Positions 13,477-25,614 of a stretch of DNA of 64,000 nucleotides are shown here, piece by piece. The notes below the pieces were generated by a model. That model was not told the DNA's origin. It did no database searches and saw nothing but the letters and a program-made list of their open reading frames with translations. Numbering within the stretch: the first letter of the stretch is position 1; each line of letters begins with the position of its first letter. Location: positions 72,319,665 to 72,383,664 of the forward strand of contig NC_065570.1 of the NCBI RefSeq assembly GCF_937616625.2, read 5' to 3'. The DNA comes from Mercurialis annua. Its lineage: Eukaryota > Streptophyta > Magnoliopsida > Malpighiales > Euphorbiaceae. The translations under genes were made by a program, and so were the position numbers.

Positions 13477-14427
13477 TGCTTCAAGACTTTATTAATTTAC
13501 TTCTTGCTTTGGCTTAAGGTAAAACGAGAGGTTACTTATATAGCAAATGGGCCAAGGAAAGTAGGTGAATTTTGTAACAGTTTTAATCTCGCAATTGGTA
13601 TAAATGAATTCAAGTTCAAATTTTTTATAAATTTATCTGCATAATTTTTTAATAACTAAGTATCATATATAGTTGAAATGAAATCTATAGTAAAATTATC
13701 TAAAACGAACTAAAGCTATTAAATTATTTATAAATAATTAATTTAAGAATAAAACCTTAGAAAATTAATTTTAACCAAAAAATAATTTATAACTATGCAT
13801 ATAGTAGCCATAATTTGAAATTAATTTTTTAATTGTTTAAGTTACGTTACTATTTGATAATTAATGATAATTTTAAACGCTTCATTTATGTTTGGGTGAT
13901 GCTTCATGCATGCATTTTACACCATCTTAAATTGCCTTGATAAATTAGATTTGGAACTACTACCATATAAACCGCGCATGCTTAATGGGAGAGTTTTTTT
14001 TTTTTTTTATACAAGAAAAGAGGCAAAGAGCCTAGAACCAACTACACATTATCACTTTTTATATTGGACTTTTCTTTTTGTTGAGAGTATAAAAAATTGA
14101 CCTAAATCCGAATTTAAATACATAAGAAATGATGGAATCACCGATGGAAGTTTGTGATGGAGTGATAAGGGTTTTTTTTCCCCTTAACAAGAAATTTCAA
14201 ATTTGAGTTTTGAGTATGGAGCAACTTTAAAAGTTTTTTGAAATAGTTTTGTGGTTTTAAGGGAACCTATTCAGTTCGGTCAAGATTAGTAGGGGCAGTA
14301 GCTCTGGACGTCAAGCACATGTACTCAAAAAATGATGATACATATTTCTCTCTCACACAATTACATATGTTCCATATATAATTGATGTAAATTTAGAACT
14401 ATCATGATAATCATCAAATAAATATCT
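13477..14427. other. GASA upstream region, no gene
   Basis: AT-rich. The first 100 bp should hold the GASA promoter (TATATAGC near 13,535 is a plausible TATA element on the minus strand). The 64-aa frame at 13906-14100 shows no recognisable similarity and spans a 12-T run. Confidence 0.45.
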
Positions 14428-16126
14428 TCAACCTTCAAATAAATTTCTATCAACTAAACTATTTCCAGGCATTTTGATGACCCCATGATCTTTCATCAAT
14501 TTCCTTACTCTCTTCACATCTTCCCATTTATCAATACTTGCATACATATTCGACAAAAGTACATAATTCCCACTAGTTTCTGGTTCTACCTCCATTAGTT
14601 GCTTAAGTGCAAACTCCCCCATCTCCAACTCTCCATAAATTCTAGCTCCTCCTAATATAGACCTCCATATTATTGCATTGGGCTTCATAGGCATGCTCTC
14701 CACTCTATCTTTCACATCCGTAAATCTCCCGGCTCGACTTAAAAGATCAACCACACACCCGTAATGCTCGAGTGTCGGCTCAACACCGTAAACCTTCTTT
14801 ATAGACTCAAAAATTTCGCAACCCTCCTCAACTAAACCAACATGTGAGCAAGCACACATTGTGACTATAAACGTTGCATTATCAGGAACAAAACCCTCGA
14901 GTCTCATATTTTCATACAGATCAAGAGCTTTATGTCCGAACCCGTGAATTGCGAAGCCTCCAATCATTGCATTGTACTTCCTCCGTCCCACTCTAATTGA
15001 CAAAATATGGAGTTTTTGGTGTCCCATTCTAATTGACAAAACTAACATAACTATAATTTTTTCCTTTAATTTTCCATCTTTACCCTCATTTAAAGTCATG
15101 TCTCTTATGGAAAAATGGTGAATATTTAATGAAAATTTGACTAATATACTAATAGCATTAATTAGCTCTATTATCAATAGAAGGGTATACAAGTAACTCT
15201 CTATGTCATTTATTAGTTTGTATTGGTTATTGTAATTTAGTTATTTTGCCAATTAAAATGGGACGGAGGGAGTAACATAAAGTATCTCTCTGAGACAATT
15301 TATCAAACAGTTGGTGTGCAATACCAAGAAACCCGCATTCTGAGTAGAAATCAATCAAAGAAGTACCCACATATGAATTCAACCTAAGATTATTACTCTT
15401 TAGTATATATACATGAGCCCATGCACCTTCACTAAGAGCACCTAAATTAGCACAAGCACTAATCAAAGCAACAAACGTAACTTCATTCGGCTTAACTTCA
15501 GAATTTTGCATGGTATTAAACAAACTCAACGTTTCAAATGATAAAATAGCATTACGTGCATAAGCAGCTAAAATACAGTTCCACGTGGCTAAATCAGGTT
15601 TACTAATCTGATCAAATATATATCTAGCCAAACTCAACTTACCAATATTTGCATAGTAATTAACCAATGAAGCTTGAACAAACTGATCATAAACCGGTTC
15701 AAGAAATTTAACCACATGGGTGTGAAGGGGTAACCCATATTGAACCCAAGGGTGCAACCCACAAGCTTTAAAGAGAGACGGGTAAGTGTAAGAATTGGGT
15801 TTAACAGAATTATGACACAGAAGTGAGTTGTATAAACTGAAGGCTAAGTGGGTGCGTTGAGTTTGATTTGCAAAGGAGGAAATTAGTGTGTTGAAGAGGA
15901 AAATTGTTGGGTTTTGAATTTGGTTAAAGATTGAGAGTGTGTGAGGAATGTGTAGAGTTGAGGAAATGTAGAGGAGTTTACTGAGTGGGTATGTGTGGAG
16001 AGTGAGAGTGGATTGGATCATTTGGGCATGGATTTGTTTGAGAGTGGTTAGGGTTTTGCATTTTTGTAAGAGTTGTAGTGTTGGGTGTCTGAAATTTGGG
16101 TTTGGAGATGTCATGTAATGTATCAA
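14428..16126 (-). pseudogene. E-class pentatricopeptide repeat protein gene interrupted by a MITE
   Basis: PPR proteins bind organelle RNAs for editing, splicing or stability. The 5' part (16126-15273) encodes PPR tandem repeats: LLQKCKTLTTLKQIHAQMIQ, then the TYPSLFKACG, PDLATWNCILAAYARN and TFVALISACANLGALSEG units. The 3' part (14974-14428) continues NAMIGGFAIHGFGHKALDLY, through TLEHYGCVVDLLSRAGRF and GNYVLLSNMYASIDKWEDV, to a short E-type C-terminus. It resembles the single-exon Arabidopsis At5g43790 type, as far as I recall. A 296-bp Stowaway element sits inside the TAC codon of the DTLCY motif and adds a stop about 16 codons on. Leaving out element and one TA leaves 467 in-phase codons, so everything else is intact. 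Either a recent knock-out allele or a gene needing unusual splicing. Confidence 0.88.
14977..15272. mobile_element. Stowaway-type MITE (296 bp) inside the PPR gene
   Basis: The ends are CTTCCTCCGTCCCA on the left and, reverse-complemented, CTCCCTCCGTCCCA on the right, the hallmark of plant Stowaway (Tc1/mariner) MITEs. It is flanked by the TA target duplication at 14975-14976 and 15273-15274. The terminal similarity extends into CTAATTGACAAAA / TTAATTGGCAAAA. A second copy of the CCCATTCTAATTGACAAAA phrase lies just inside the left end. No coding capacity. Confidence 0.95.
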
Positions 16127-16330
16127 GTTTAGTTTATCTTCCTTCTTCTAAAGTTGCGTTAAACGGTTAAAGTATAAAAAAAAATCCAATTCAATCGCTT
16201 GGTCAAGGGAAATTTTATTTATCTACTCCATAATCTGTTTAATTATCAATCTAACTGCCATACCATGAAAACTAAAGATCCCAATTAGGAGTGGATATAG
16301 TTCGAGTTCGAGCGTGTTATAGAAGGTTGA

Positions 16331-18632
16331 ATGGAGGTTCCGGCGTTTTACTGGTGGTTGGCCAAGAAGTATCCGCTAGTAGTGGTTGATGTAATTGAAG
16401 AAGAGCCAGTAGTTACCGATGAAGTTAAAATTCCGGTGGATACGAGTAAACCTAACCCTAACAATATCGAATACGATAATTTGTATGTCCACATGAGCGG
16501 GATTATTCACCCCTGCTTTCACCCCGAAGGCAGAGTATGATTACTTTTAGCTCGTTATTGATTTTTTTATTTTTAAATAAGTTTTAAATTTCTAATTTTG
16601 AATTCTAAAACGTTAATTGTGATTAGAAATTGACAATGTGAGTGAATCATTTTATGCAGCCTTCGCCGACTTCTTTTGATGAGGTATTCCAGTGCATGTT
16701 TGATTATATTGATAGACTTTTTGTGATGGTTAGACCTAGAAAGTTGTTGTACATGGCAATCGGTATGTATTTTAAAATGTTGAGAAACCATTTTTAGTTC
16801 TATACTTTTGTATTTTGGTACTGATTAATTCAAAACAATTTCTAGATGGTGTTGATCCTCGAGCTAAAATGAACCAGCAAAGGTCCAGGCGTTTCAGAGC
16901 AGCCAAAGATAGAGAAGAAGCGGTATGTGTTTAATTGGATAATTCGTGTGCATTAAAAAATTGTTAATGTATAAAATGAAACATACTTTATGATTAAGTC
17001 GTTTATAATTTTTCCGGTTTTTGACCTAGTCACCATTATCAAATAAAAAGTGGTTTTAGAATTGGATTTATGATTAAATGAGAACGAGATCCTGTTTTCT
17101 CCCATTTTATGCAGCTCCTGTCAGCAGCACTCATGTTAAAAAACTTGAATGTTTTGTTTTTGATATCTTAACTTAAGCTGCATTGTATTTGTACTATTTT
17201 GAAGTATTTTGCTATGATACCTACCTGTAGAACTTATCAGTTATATATTATTCCGGATGCTTTTGGCGTCATTCTTTTCATTTATTTAAGAAATAATAGT
17301 AAACTAACATATAGCATCAGTTATACAGTGAATGTTTATTGATTTCCACCCTTACTTCCATAGGCAGCTGTAGAAGAACGGCTCAGACAGGAATTTGAGA
17401 TGGAGGGCAGAAAACTCCCTCCTAAGGAATCTTCACAAGTGTTTGATTCCAATATTATTACACCTGGAACTGAGTTTATGGCCGTTCTGTCAATTGCACT
17501 GCAGTATTATGTTCACCTTAGATTAAACTAAAAAAAGTCAAGGTACCACTCATTTTCTGGGATGTTAATTGGTGTGTGTGCTTATTTTCTGACGTGTATG
17601 TTAAAAGAAAAGCTGGGTCATAGTACAATTGCCAATGGAATAGTTTTTTAAGTTGCTGTTTGTTACCTCTTGTTTTGTGAAGATTATCCTCTCTGATGCA
17701 AATGTTCCTGGTGAAGGGGAATACAAGGTTATGTCTTACATTCGTCTTCAGAGAAATCTTCCTGGTTTTGATCCAAATACACGCCATTGCCTATATGGTT
17801 TGGTATGCCCATTTATTCGTTATGATCCACTCTATATATATTTGGCATTTGCCATCTAAGCTAATGCATTCTTGTTCTCTAACCTGGTGCTATTGATAGG
17901 ATGCACATCTGATTATGATGGCATTGGCTACCCATGAAGTTCATTTTTTAATTCTTAGAGGTTTGTGTTTTTCTTCTGGTAGGTGTATTCTTTCTCTTCA
18001 CATTGCGAAAGTTTCAAGGCTTTTTCTGTTTTGTAATATTTTAGGCTGTTTTCATTTATTTGCAGTAGTAGAAGTGCTACTTGAAATGCATGATTTTGTT
18101 GTTGTTAATGTACGCATATTCATTAAAATGACTGAATATTCTTGTTCCTCCTTTTGTCCCTCTTGCTGACATGATTATTGTGTCTCAATGATAATGTTCA
18201 GGCTGTTCTCCCTCCTGCTCAACAAGACAAATGCCTTTTATGTAATCAGATGGGCCATTTAGCGGCAGATTGTGAAGGAAAGAACAAGAGCAAGACTGAA
18301 AAATTAGATGAGAAAGGTGAAGCTATTGTTGAAAAAAAACCGTATCAGGTGAGCTCCATTTCAATTGTGTTTGTGTTGATTATTAGTATACAAATGATAA
18401 AATTTTAACCGTTGGAGCGCCTTCTTCCTTCCCTTTGTTTCACTTGCTGCAGTTTCTCAACATTTGGACTCTAGGAGAATATCTGGAAATGGAATTCAGA
18501 ATCTCAAATCCTCCATTTAAGTTCGATCTTGAATGCATTGTAGATGATTTCATTTTCATGTGTTTCTTCTCTGGCAATGATTTTTTGCCACATCTGCCAA
18601 ATTTGGAGATTCGTGAGATCTGTGAACATTGA
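16331..18632 (+). pseudogene. Truncated, decayed XRN-type 5'-3' exoribonuclease copy
   Basis: Intron-containing remnant of a plant XRN2/3/4-like nuclease gene, i.e. a DNA-level duplicate, not a retrocopy. Exons read at 16331-16534, 16660-16762, 16846-16922, 17364-17542, 17683-17802, 17900-17960, 18202-18348 and 18453-about 18620. Recognisable blocks are [74 protein letters not shown], zinc knuckle CLLCNQMGHLAADC and GNDFLPHLP. Lesions: family DMNG reads HMSG; DADLIM reads DAHLIM; the codons after LRLN are partly deleted, giving a stop at about 17529; the phase between exons 6 and 7 is lost; and homology ends after LEIRE, so the second half of the nuclease domain is absent. Two metal-ligand aspartates are gone, so it cannot be an active nuclease. 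Confidence 0.9.
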
Positions 18633-18986
18633 CCTTCAATTATGAAGGAAATTCATCCATGCATTGACTGCTATATTAATTGCTTTTTGCTCTAACTCTA
18701 AAATTCTCTCCATTTGTTCTTCCTCCGGTGCTTCCTTTCCAATAACCTCATCAATCAATTGTAACTTCAGATCGAAAACTTTCTTCCCCTAAAGATTCTT
18801 CGGTCTCCTCCCCAGTTTTGAGAATTGGTGTACATTAGCTAGAGAAGCTTAACTAGGGTTCAAATGCTCTGTTCTTTAATTTTATATGTGATTTGTCCTG
18901 CAACTTTCTTATATGACTGGATGCAGTTTAAATGCTAATTCTTATTTGTTTATTGAAATAACATTGCTAACTTTGCAACTTATCAG

Positions 18987-19391
18987 CTGGCGTGGCAGAG
19001 GTGTCTTGGAAGACAAAGGAAAAGTCCAAAAAAAATTGGATTAAGAAACAAAGAATTTTCGCGCCGCGAAATAAAGCTAAAGAAGATGCATTTCGGGAAG
19101 CTAATAAGAAGCTATTTCAGGAGGCAGTAAAAAAACGAGAAAAACTCAGGGAAGAATATTATAGCAATCCAGGTTTAAACAATTTATGAACGAAATTAAT
19201 TTATTCTGCTTTATTAATGTTAAACTGTCATAGTTGAATTAATATTTTTTTTATGATAATAATGGTTTTTGTTTGGTTCAGCTAATCCACGTCTGAAACC
19301 ATGTGAAGAACCTGAGGAATGGATCTCTTCTGAGCGTGATATGACGAAAGAAGAGAATGAAAGATATGCCCGACAAGTCATAGAGAGCGAT
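18987..19391 (+). CDS. Two exons of an unrecognised Lys/Glu-rich protein (partial or broken)
   Basis: Exon one (about 18987-19172) and exon two (19282-19391) join in phase with GT-AG borders to give a charged stretch: WIKKQRIFAPRNKAKEDAF, then EEYYSNPANPRLKPCEEPEE and a helix-prone NERYARQVIESD. I do not recognise the family and it is not part of the XRN fold next door. No start codon in context and no downstream exon were found: the second exon is followed by a good donor (GTAAGT) and then transposon debris. Probably the surviving piece of a gene cut by the gypsy and CACTA insertions. Function unknown. Confidence 0.4.
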
Positions 19392-19529
19392 GTAAGTCTT
19401 CTTCAATTAAAATAATTTTAATTTTAATCTTTGGATTTGCAATTGTAAGTTAGTAATAAAATAAAATATGTAAATATGAAGGAGAAAGTAGGAGAAGCTT
19501 GTATGGAACATGAAAAGTAGGAGAAATAG

Positions 19530-19660
19530 GGGTATTAGTTGCAATAGATTTCTTAAGTTGAGAAACATGAAAAACTAGATGGATGGAAGCTCCAGCAGGA
19601 AGTTGAAGCTTGTAGGCAACTGCTCAAACCTTATCAATAAAAGGCTGAAAATAGTCAGCT
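19530..19660 (-). mobile_element. Ty3-gypsy integrase C-terminal remnant
   Basis: Read on the minus strand, this gives AVAYKLQLPAGASIHLVFHV followed by SQLKK, the strongly conserved segment near the end of gypsy integrases. It contains an in-frame stop and no recognisable neighbours. A short fossil fragment lying 240 bp from the CACTA element. Confidence 0.8.
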
Positions 19661-19899
19661 CAGCAAAACAAGATAACTAACAATAAACAGAAATCAAAAG
19701 CAATAAAATATGCCAACAATTAATAAACTTTGAGGGTATAGGTTGAAGTTGTAAGGTAAATTATTGTCACTATCATTATTAATTTTTTATTTTGTCTGAA
19801 TATTCAATTTAGTATAAACAATGTTGGGCTAGGTGATTTTTGATTTTTCTATTTTAGATTTTCATGAATTCTTAAACATGAAATTCTATGTCCAGGTTG

Positions 19900-22625
19900 C
19901 ACTACAAAAAACAAGATCAAAGGGGACAAAATTTAGGGACCATAATATTTAAATGGTCCCTAAAAGTTATAACTCAATAAAAATGGGGACTAATCGATAA
20001 GTTGTCTCCAAATCATTTATCATACAACTATTGGGGACGGAGATAGTGAATTACCTATGATTTTATATGAAATAGTAATTCAAGTAGAATAGGAGACAAA
20101 ACACATTCAACCTAGCAAAAAAGCCACAGACTTTTTCTTTTCTTGCGCCGGCTAAATAGACAAAAGTATGAGACTCTAAAAGTTCATTCACCCAAGCTTA
20201 AATGTTCTACTCGAATTCATCTGGGTAAGTTTTTTTTTTTTTTTTTTTTTTTTTGCTTTTATTTAGTGTGATTCTAATTTCATATCTGATACATTGTGGT
20301 GCTACTAGCAATAATTCTCTATCTTTTTTTTTTGGGGGTTTCACGGTGAAATTAGGGCACGAAATAATTGATCTTTGAATTGTTTCTTTTTTGAATTAAA
20401 CTTAATGTAATTGCAGTACTGATTATAGAACTAGCAGCACATTGATTTGCGTTTAATGATTTTATTTTATAATGTTCTTGATTAGTTTCTGAATAATCAT
20501 TACAACCCATAATCAATACCTCTCCGTGAAATTTACTTCTTCCAGAAGTGTTGGAATGTACTCATTCGTGCTACTCTTCAAGGTGTGGGTCTTTTGAATA
20601 TAAAGTTGTGCTTTGTATTCTTTTTTAAAATTAAAATGCTTTGAAAAAGTTCTTAAGGGTTCGCTATCTATTATTTTATTTATGTTTTATTGGTAGCTGA
20701 ATTATTTTAAGTTTTGGTTTATGCTTCAGTTAGTTATTAGTTACAACTTACAAGCTGTATTTTCTAGTGTCAATTTTGATTGCTTTAACGTTTCACACAT
20801 TGGTTAAAAGAAATATACTGATCATTCACTTTATATTGAATCTAAAGAATTGATGATGAGTTTTTTCTTTGTTGAAGGATACTTTTATCGATTTCAAGGT
20901 TCTCCATCCTCTCGGTTCCCTTCAACTCGTAATGTGGTATTGCATAGTTGAGCTATTATTTTATAATTATGTTTGTTCTTGTAGCTTCATGTCTTTTCAT
21001 CATTTTCTCTAGTTTGATATGCTTGTAGGTTTCAATTCACAATCATAGTCATTTGACAAGCTCATATTGTGCCATTGCTTGGTTTCTATAATTTGCCAAT
21101 TCTCAATTCTAAGTCAATTAGTAACCTGCAGCAACATGATGGCAGATAAGCTTTTTTTTTTCTTTGGACTCTAATTATTTCTTAGAAGCTGACTTTTCAT
21201 TCTTTTCCATACTTGAGTTGTTACTAACAGACTCCCTAGGTTAATGCATTGTGTATATGTCTTAGCTTCTTATCATTGTTCTCCAATTAAATTCATATCC
21301 ATATTGAGAGAATCTTTTGGTTCATATACTGTGTAGGTAGTAATAATGATAGAAAAAAACCTATCTTGTACCTTAATAAGGTTCTCTAAGCTAAATTTAT
21401 ATATTCATTTGACTCAAATAATATGTATCAGCGGCCATCTATTATATGTTGGAAAATTGGAGTGAGATGGACAAGGAGAATGCAAATGATGACATCTTAA
21501 AATACCAAGTATGTTTGATTTTTCATTTTGTAAGTTTTAATCTTTTTTGTTTTAGATTATTTTACAGTCTCTCTGTTTCGGTCATATGATGGTGGATTCG
21601 GGATGGTTCCTAGCTCAGAATCTAAAGGTGAGCTATTAAAAAAACTTCATAATGTTAGTTTCAGAAAATTTACATTTGAAACTCAATCTTAATTGATGAT
21701 TCTTGTTGTCTTAATATGCTTTATGTCTTTGTCTTTCTTCCCATAGCTTTTACGTGCTATAGTATATTTTGGCCTATTCAGATTTATTGCCTCATTTTGA
21801 TATAGAACTATCCAAGTAGAACAGAACATTTTCAATTTTTTGTTCTATAAAATTGTCAGCTGAATTCTTCAAATATTATTCCCACAATGATTATATATTG
21901 GTTAAATGCAATACACAATTGCATTTTGTTAGATCATATTAGGTATCACTTTTAAATTTAATTTTATTAATTTTTATTTTTAAATTTCTTTACAGGACGA
22001 TGTGTAATCAGGCAAAAGAATATCATTCATTTTCATGAAGACTTCTCAGCAAGCTAATAGTACTTTTAATTTTTTTAAATAAATTTTAATGGATTAATTT
22101 TTAGCTACGTACTTCTTCTTTTTTGAACTCAGCAATGTACTTTTCTTATGTTGGACATAATTTTAAAATCAATGGATTATTGTTTTCATTATTGTGTTTT
22201 TATTAAATTTATGTAAATGGTTTGTATCAAAAGGAAACCGAAATTCGTCCGACTAAATATGAACGAAAATCATCCTATTAAATGGGGACCAAAGTCGTCC
22301 GCATATTCAATGGGGACGAAAGTCGTCCGCATATTCAATAGGGACAAAAGTCGTCCGTGTTCAATGGGGACGAAAGTCGTCCCTACTCAATGGGATGAAA
22401 GTCATCCTTATATAAGGGGATGACTTTCGTCCCCACAGTTAGGGACAACAATCCTCCCTGGAATGGGGATAACTTTTCTCTTTTCGTCCCCTAATGAATT
22501 GGGGATGGAGGCAATAGGGACGAAGTATGGGGACCAATTTTATTGTCCCCAAAACATTAGAGGACCATTTTTTTAAGAATAGAAGACCATTTTTATGGTC
22601 CCCTTACATCTCTTTTTTTTTAGTG
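19900..22625. mobile_element. Non-autonomous CACTA (CMC/En-Spm) element, 2,726 bp
   Basis: Starts CACTACAAAAAA and ends TTTTTTTTAGTG, with an exact 3-bp target duplication TTG at 19897-19899 and 22626-22628. Sub-terminal repeats typical of CACTA transposase binding are obvious: GGGGAC/GTCCCC words within 150 bp of the left end, and a dense array of GGGGACGAAAGTCGTCC from about 22,240 to 22,520, ending in an inverted copy. The interior (20,150-22,000) is AT-rich and shows no transposase ORF or captured gene that I can recognise; a poly-T run lies at 20,230-20,254. Confidence 0.93.
22240..22520. repeat. CACTA sub-terminal repeat array
   Basis: Roughly seven to nine degenerate copies of a unit around GGGGACGAAAGTCGTCC, spaced 20-30 bp. 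The last copies near 22,420 are inverted (GGATGACTTTCGTCCCC). The short 68-aa open frame across the array is an artefact of the repeat. Confidence 0.85.
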
Positions 22626-22628
22626 TTG

Positions 22629-23185
22629 ATGAGCAGCTGATCCATTATTATTCAGGAAACTTTGGACCTGATTCTGTCTCGTCTTTCCACATTGCAACAG
22701 TAGACGAGTTGTCCACCAATTTTACATGGGTTGGTCTACTGTCCATGCAGGGATAGCCAAGTATTTTGATGGCTAAAAAAAACAAAACAAAACTGACACA
22801 TTTCATTATTTGCAAATCCACTCTCATAAAAAAGAAAGATGGATACTCTTTATGAATAATTAGTTAATTAGTTAATATGAGTAGATTTAATTATCTAAAG
22901 ATAAATATTATTTAATATATATTTTTATTTTTTAAAATTAATATAGTATAAATATGGCATATTTTTTTTTAAAAAAGTTGAACATTATCATATTCTAAAT
23001 ATACTGATATCAAGATTTAATAAAATATAAACTTAATAGATAAATATTTATAATTTTTTTTAATTTAAATGTAAGGTCTACTCAAACTAAAATATCAATA
23101 AAATGCAACTGAGCTAAATATATATCGTTTTTGCTATTATTAATGCTTATACAGTTTTTCTTAATTGTACACTTAACTATCTAAC
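22629..23185. other. AT-rich interval between CACTA element and solo LTR
   Basis: The first 130 bp, just after the CACTA insertion point, are GC-richer and may belong to the same old retroelement as the integrase fragment left of the CACTA, but I could not assign them. The rest is AT-rich without features. Confidence 0.4.
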
Positions 23186-23772
23186 TGATGGATACCGAAC
23201 CATACAATAAATATAGTGGAGGCGAGTCATAGGAGATCCAATCTCGGGTGATACAGGACTCCCCACGAAAGTCTGAATATATGAAGGAGATACCGAATCC
23301 CCTGAGATTCGGTAATACGCCAACAAAGACAGAATCCCATAGGATCTGCCTAAAGCGCGTTAAATCCGGAGATCGCCAAGACTGAAAGTATTCTCCTATT
23401 CGGACACAAACACCGAATATGGAAGGATAAGCTCTACCTTCGGAAGATAAGACTATTTAGGAAGACGTTCCTAAATAAGACTCTTATCAGATTAAGGTAG
23501 ATCTCGACAAATCAGGGTGAATCCCTACAACATAGCCAAATCCCTACAAAGTAGAATTCACTTACCTATTACGACTCTACAAGGTATATTCGACTACTAT
23601 AAAAGGAGTACGAGGTATGTCTAGAATCACAATTACATTCACATACTCTAAACGCTGCTCAAAGCTCCAAACTAACTTTAGCATCGGAGAGTTAATCGGA
23701 CAACCACCGTCCGGTTAGCTTCTATCTTATTTTGCAGGTCTTATTCACCGGTTCAGAAGACAGACTCCATCA
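23186..23772 (+). mobile_element. Solo LTR, Ty3-gypsy-like (587 bp)
   Basis: Bounded by the perfect inverted ends TGATGGA and TCCATCA (TG...CA rule). Flanks are CTAAC on the left and ATAAC on the right, a 5-bp target duplication with one change. A TATA box lies near 23,600 (CTATAAAAGG), and the downstream GC-richer segment CCACCGTCCGGTTAGC is typical of gypsy LTR R-U5 regions. No internal domain or partner LTR is in the window, so it is a recombination-derived solo LTR. Confidence 0.85.
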
Positions 23773-25614
23773 ATAACTATACTATAAGTGTGAAAGGGGA
23801 GAGAGACAAAATTAAAATAATAAATTTCATTAAAAATAATTGATATTATAAAATATAAAGTTAATAGGAGTTTAATTAAAGAATAAAATTTTCCTACAAT
23901 CTTAGGAAATTTCTACAAATATTGACATGACATTTGTTTTTTTTTTTTGAAATCATCAAATCTCATTAAATCGAATATAAAACAGTTACATTTGTAAGAA
24001 ATTCGGAATAATTCGAAAACTAAATCCGATGACCTGACATGGAACAGACAACATGCTGCCTGATTTGCAGATCTTACTTACGAAAATAAAAATAAATTAT
24101 TAACTGTTTCGATAAATAAGTGCAGTCTTCGATCACTCTTCGATCAAACTTCTCCAATCACCCACAAACCCATAGCATTCTATTCAATCACCACTTGATA
24201 ACTCCTTCATAAAAAAGAGACGACAAACTCTTTCATAAAAAAGAGACAGCAAACCTTTCACAGATAAAGGACAACAAACCTTTTATAAAGAAAGGACAAC
24301 ATAAAACATTAAGAAAAAAGACAAATAATGAAAAATAAATAAAACTAATATAGCTCATAAACGATTACATTTTGTTGTTGAAAGATTTTCAATCTATCTT
24401 CACTTCTTGGTAAATGAATTGTGCTTCGTTAATAGATTTTAATTCATAAAAAAAAAGAATCGCTATTTATTATATTATATGAAATTAAAATAACATAAAT
24501 AAAGAGATGACTACCGTTAATAAAGAAAATTAAACCATTGACGGCAGCCGGAGAAAAAATAAAAAGAAAACTCTAAACAGCTAGGGTTTGTTTAGAGAGA
24601 AAAGAGAGGTTTTTAGATTTTAGAATTATGTGTTTGACATGGCATTTGTTCATTGACCTCTTTCAATACATTTAATATATCTACTTTTTTTAATTCCTCT
24701 ATTTTATATAAAACATGTTCACAATTTATGACTTCTGAAATTGCAAACTGAACAATGGTATGGTTATTTATTTTCAATTAATAATCTTTATCTATATTTT
24801 AGTTTTTTAAATGGTAATGTATAATAAAATGATAGTTGGAATGAAATAAAAAAAATAAAATTAACAAAAATTATTAAATAAATTAATTAAAAGTATTTTT
24901 TTTAAGTTCAGCTATTAAAAACCTTTTATTGATTTTTTTATAAAATAATACATTATTTTAGATAAATATATATTTCATCTATTTTTTCCATTTTTCGTAA
25001 AATATTTATTTTAATAGATTTTTTCATATGACTTTTAATATTCTAATCTAAATGAACTACTTAATTTATCAATATAAATACCATTGGAATATTTATTTTC
25101 TTTTCCGTTAGAATTTTTAGCTATTGTGATTCATCGCAACAAAGAACAATATTAATATTTATAGGATTAACCGCAAATTAAATCACGAACTATACCCTAA
25201 TTTACAATTACAACACGTGGCAATGTCAGTAATCTAATTTTTATTTTTTGGCAAATCGATACAACAACCAATTATGCAACGACATTTGGCGATACATTAC
25301 AATGTCCACGTCAGTATTTTTTTAGATCGATGTACCAATTTGCCAAAAAAATAAAAATTAATTACTGATATTGTTAAATTTTAAAGTTTATATTATAATT
25401 ACAAATTTAGTAAAATTTGTGATTTAATTTACAATTAAAAAAAAGATAATACAAAAATATATGGGACAGACGTAGCTAGCAAGCCATGATATTCAATCTT
25501 TATTCCACATAAGGAAGTGTACATATATTAAACCAGAACAGGATCGTTTACATCAATATTTACTTAGAAAATAAACAGTATAAATAACAAACTAAAAGAC
25601 GATTAAGCTTATAA
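23773..25614. other. AT-rich intergenic DNA with one foldback-like segment
   Basis: No gene recognised. Short tandem phrases about 24,185-24,300 (variants of AAAGAGACGACAAACTCTTT) form a small degenerate repeat. The 3' UTR of GASA copy 2 should fall in the last 200 bp. Confidence 0.5.
25150..25440. mobile_element. Probable foldback MITE, about 290 bp
   Basis: Left arm phrases (GCAAATTAAATCACGAACT, TTTACAATTACAA, then TTTTTGGCAAATCGATAC) recur in reverse complement on the right (GATCGATGTACCAATTTGCC, TATAATTACAAATTTAG, GTGATTTAATTTACAATT). The whole is an imperfect hairpin. The exact ends and target duplication could not be fixed, so superfamily is open. Confidence 0.55.

Noticed and set aside
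22629..22760. Possible continuation of the gypsy integrase fragment right of the CACTA element
   Set aside because: The minus-strand translation gave no convincing motif and includes stops; left unassigned.
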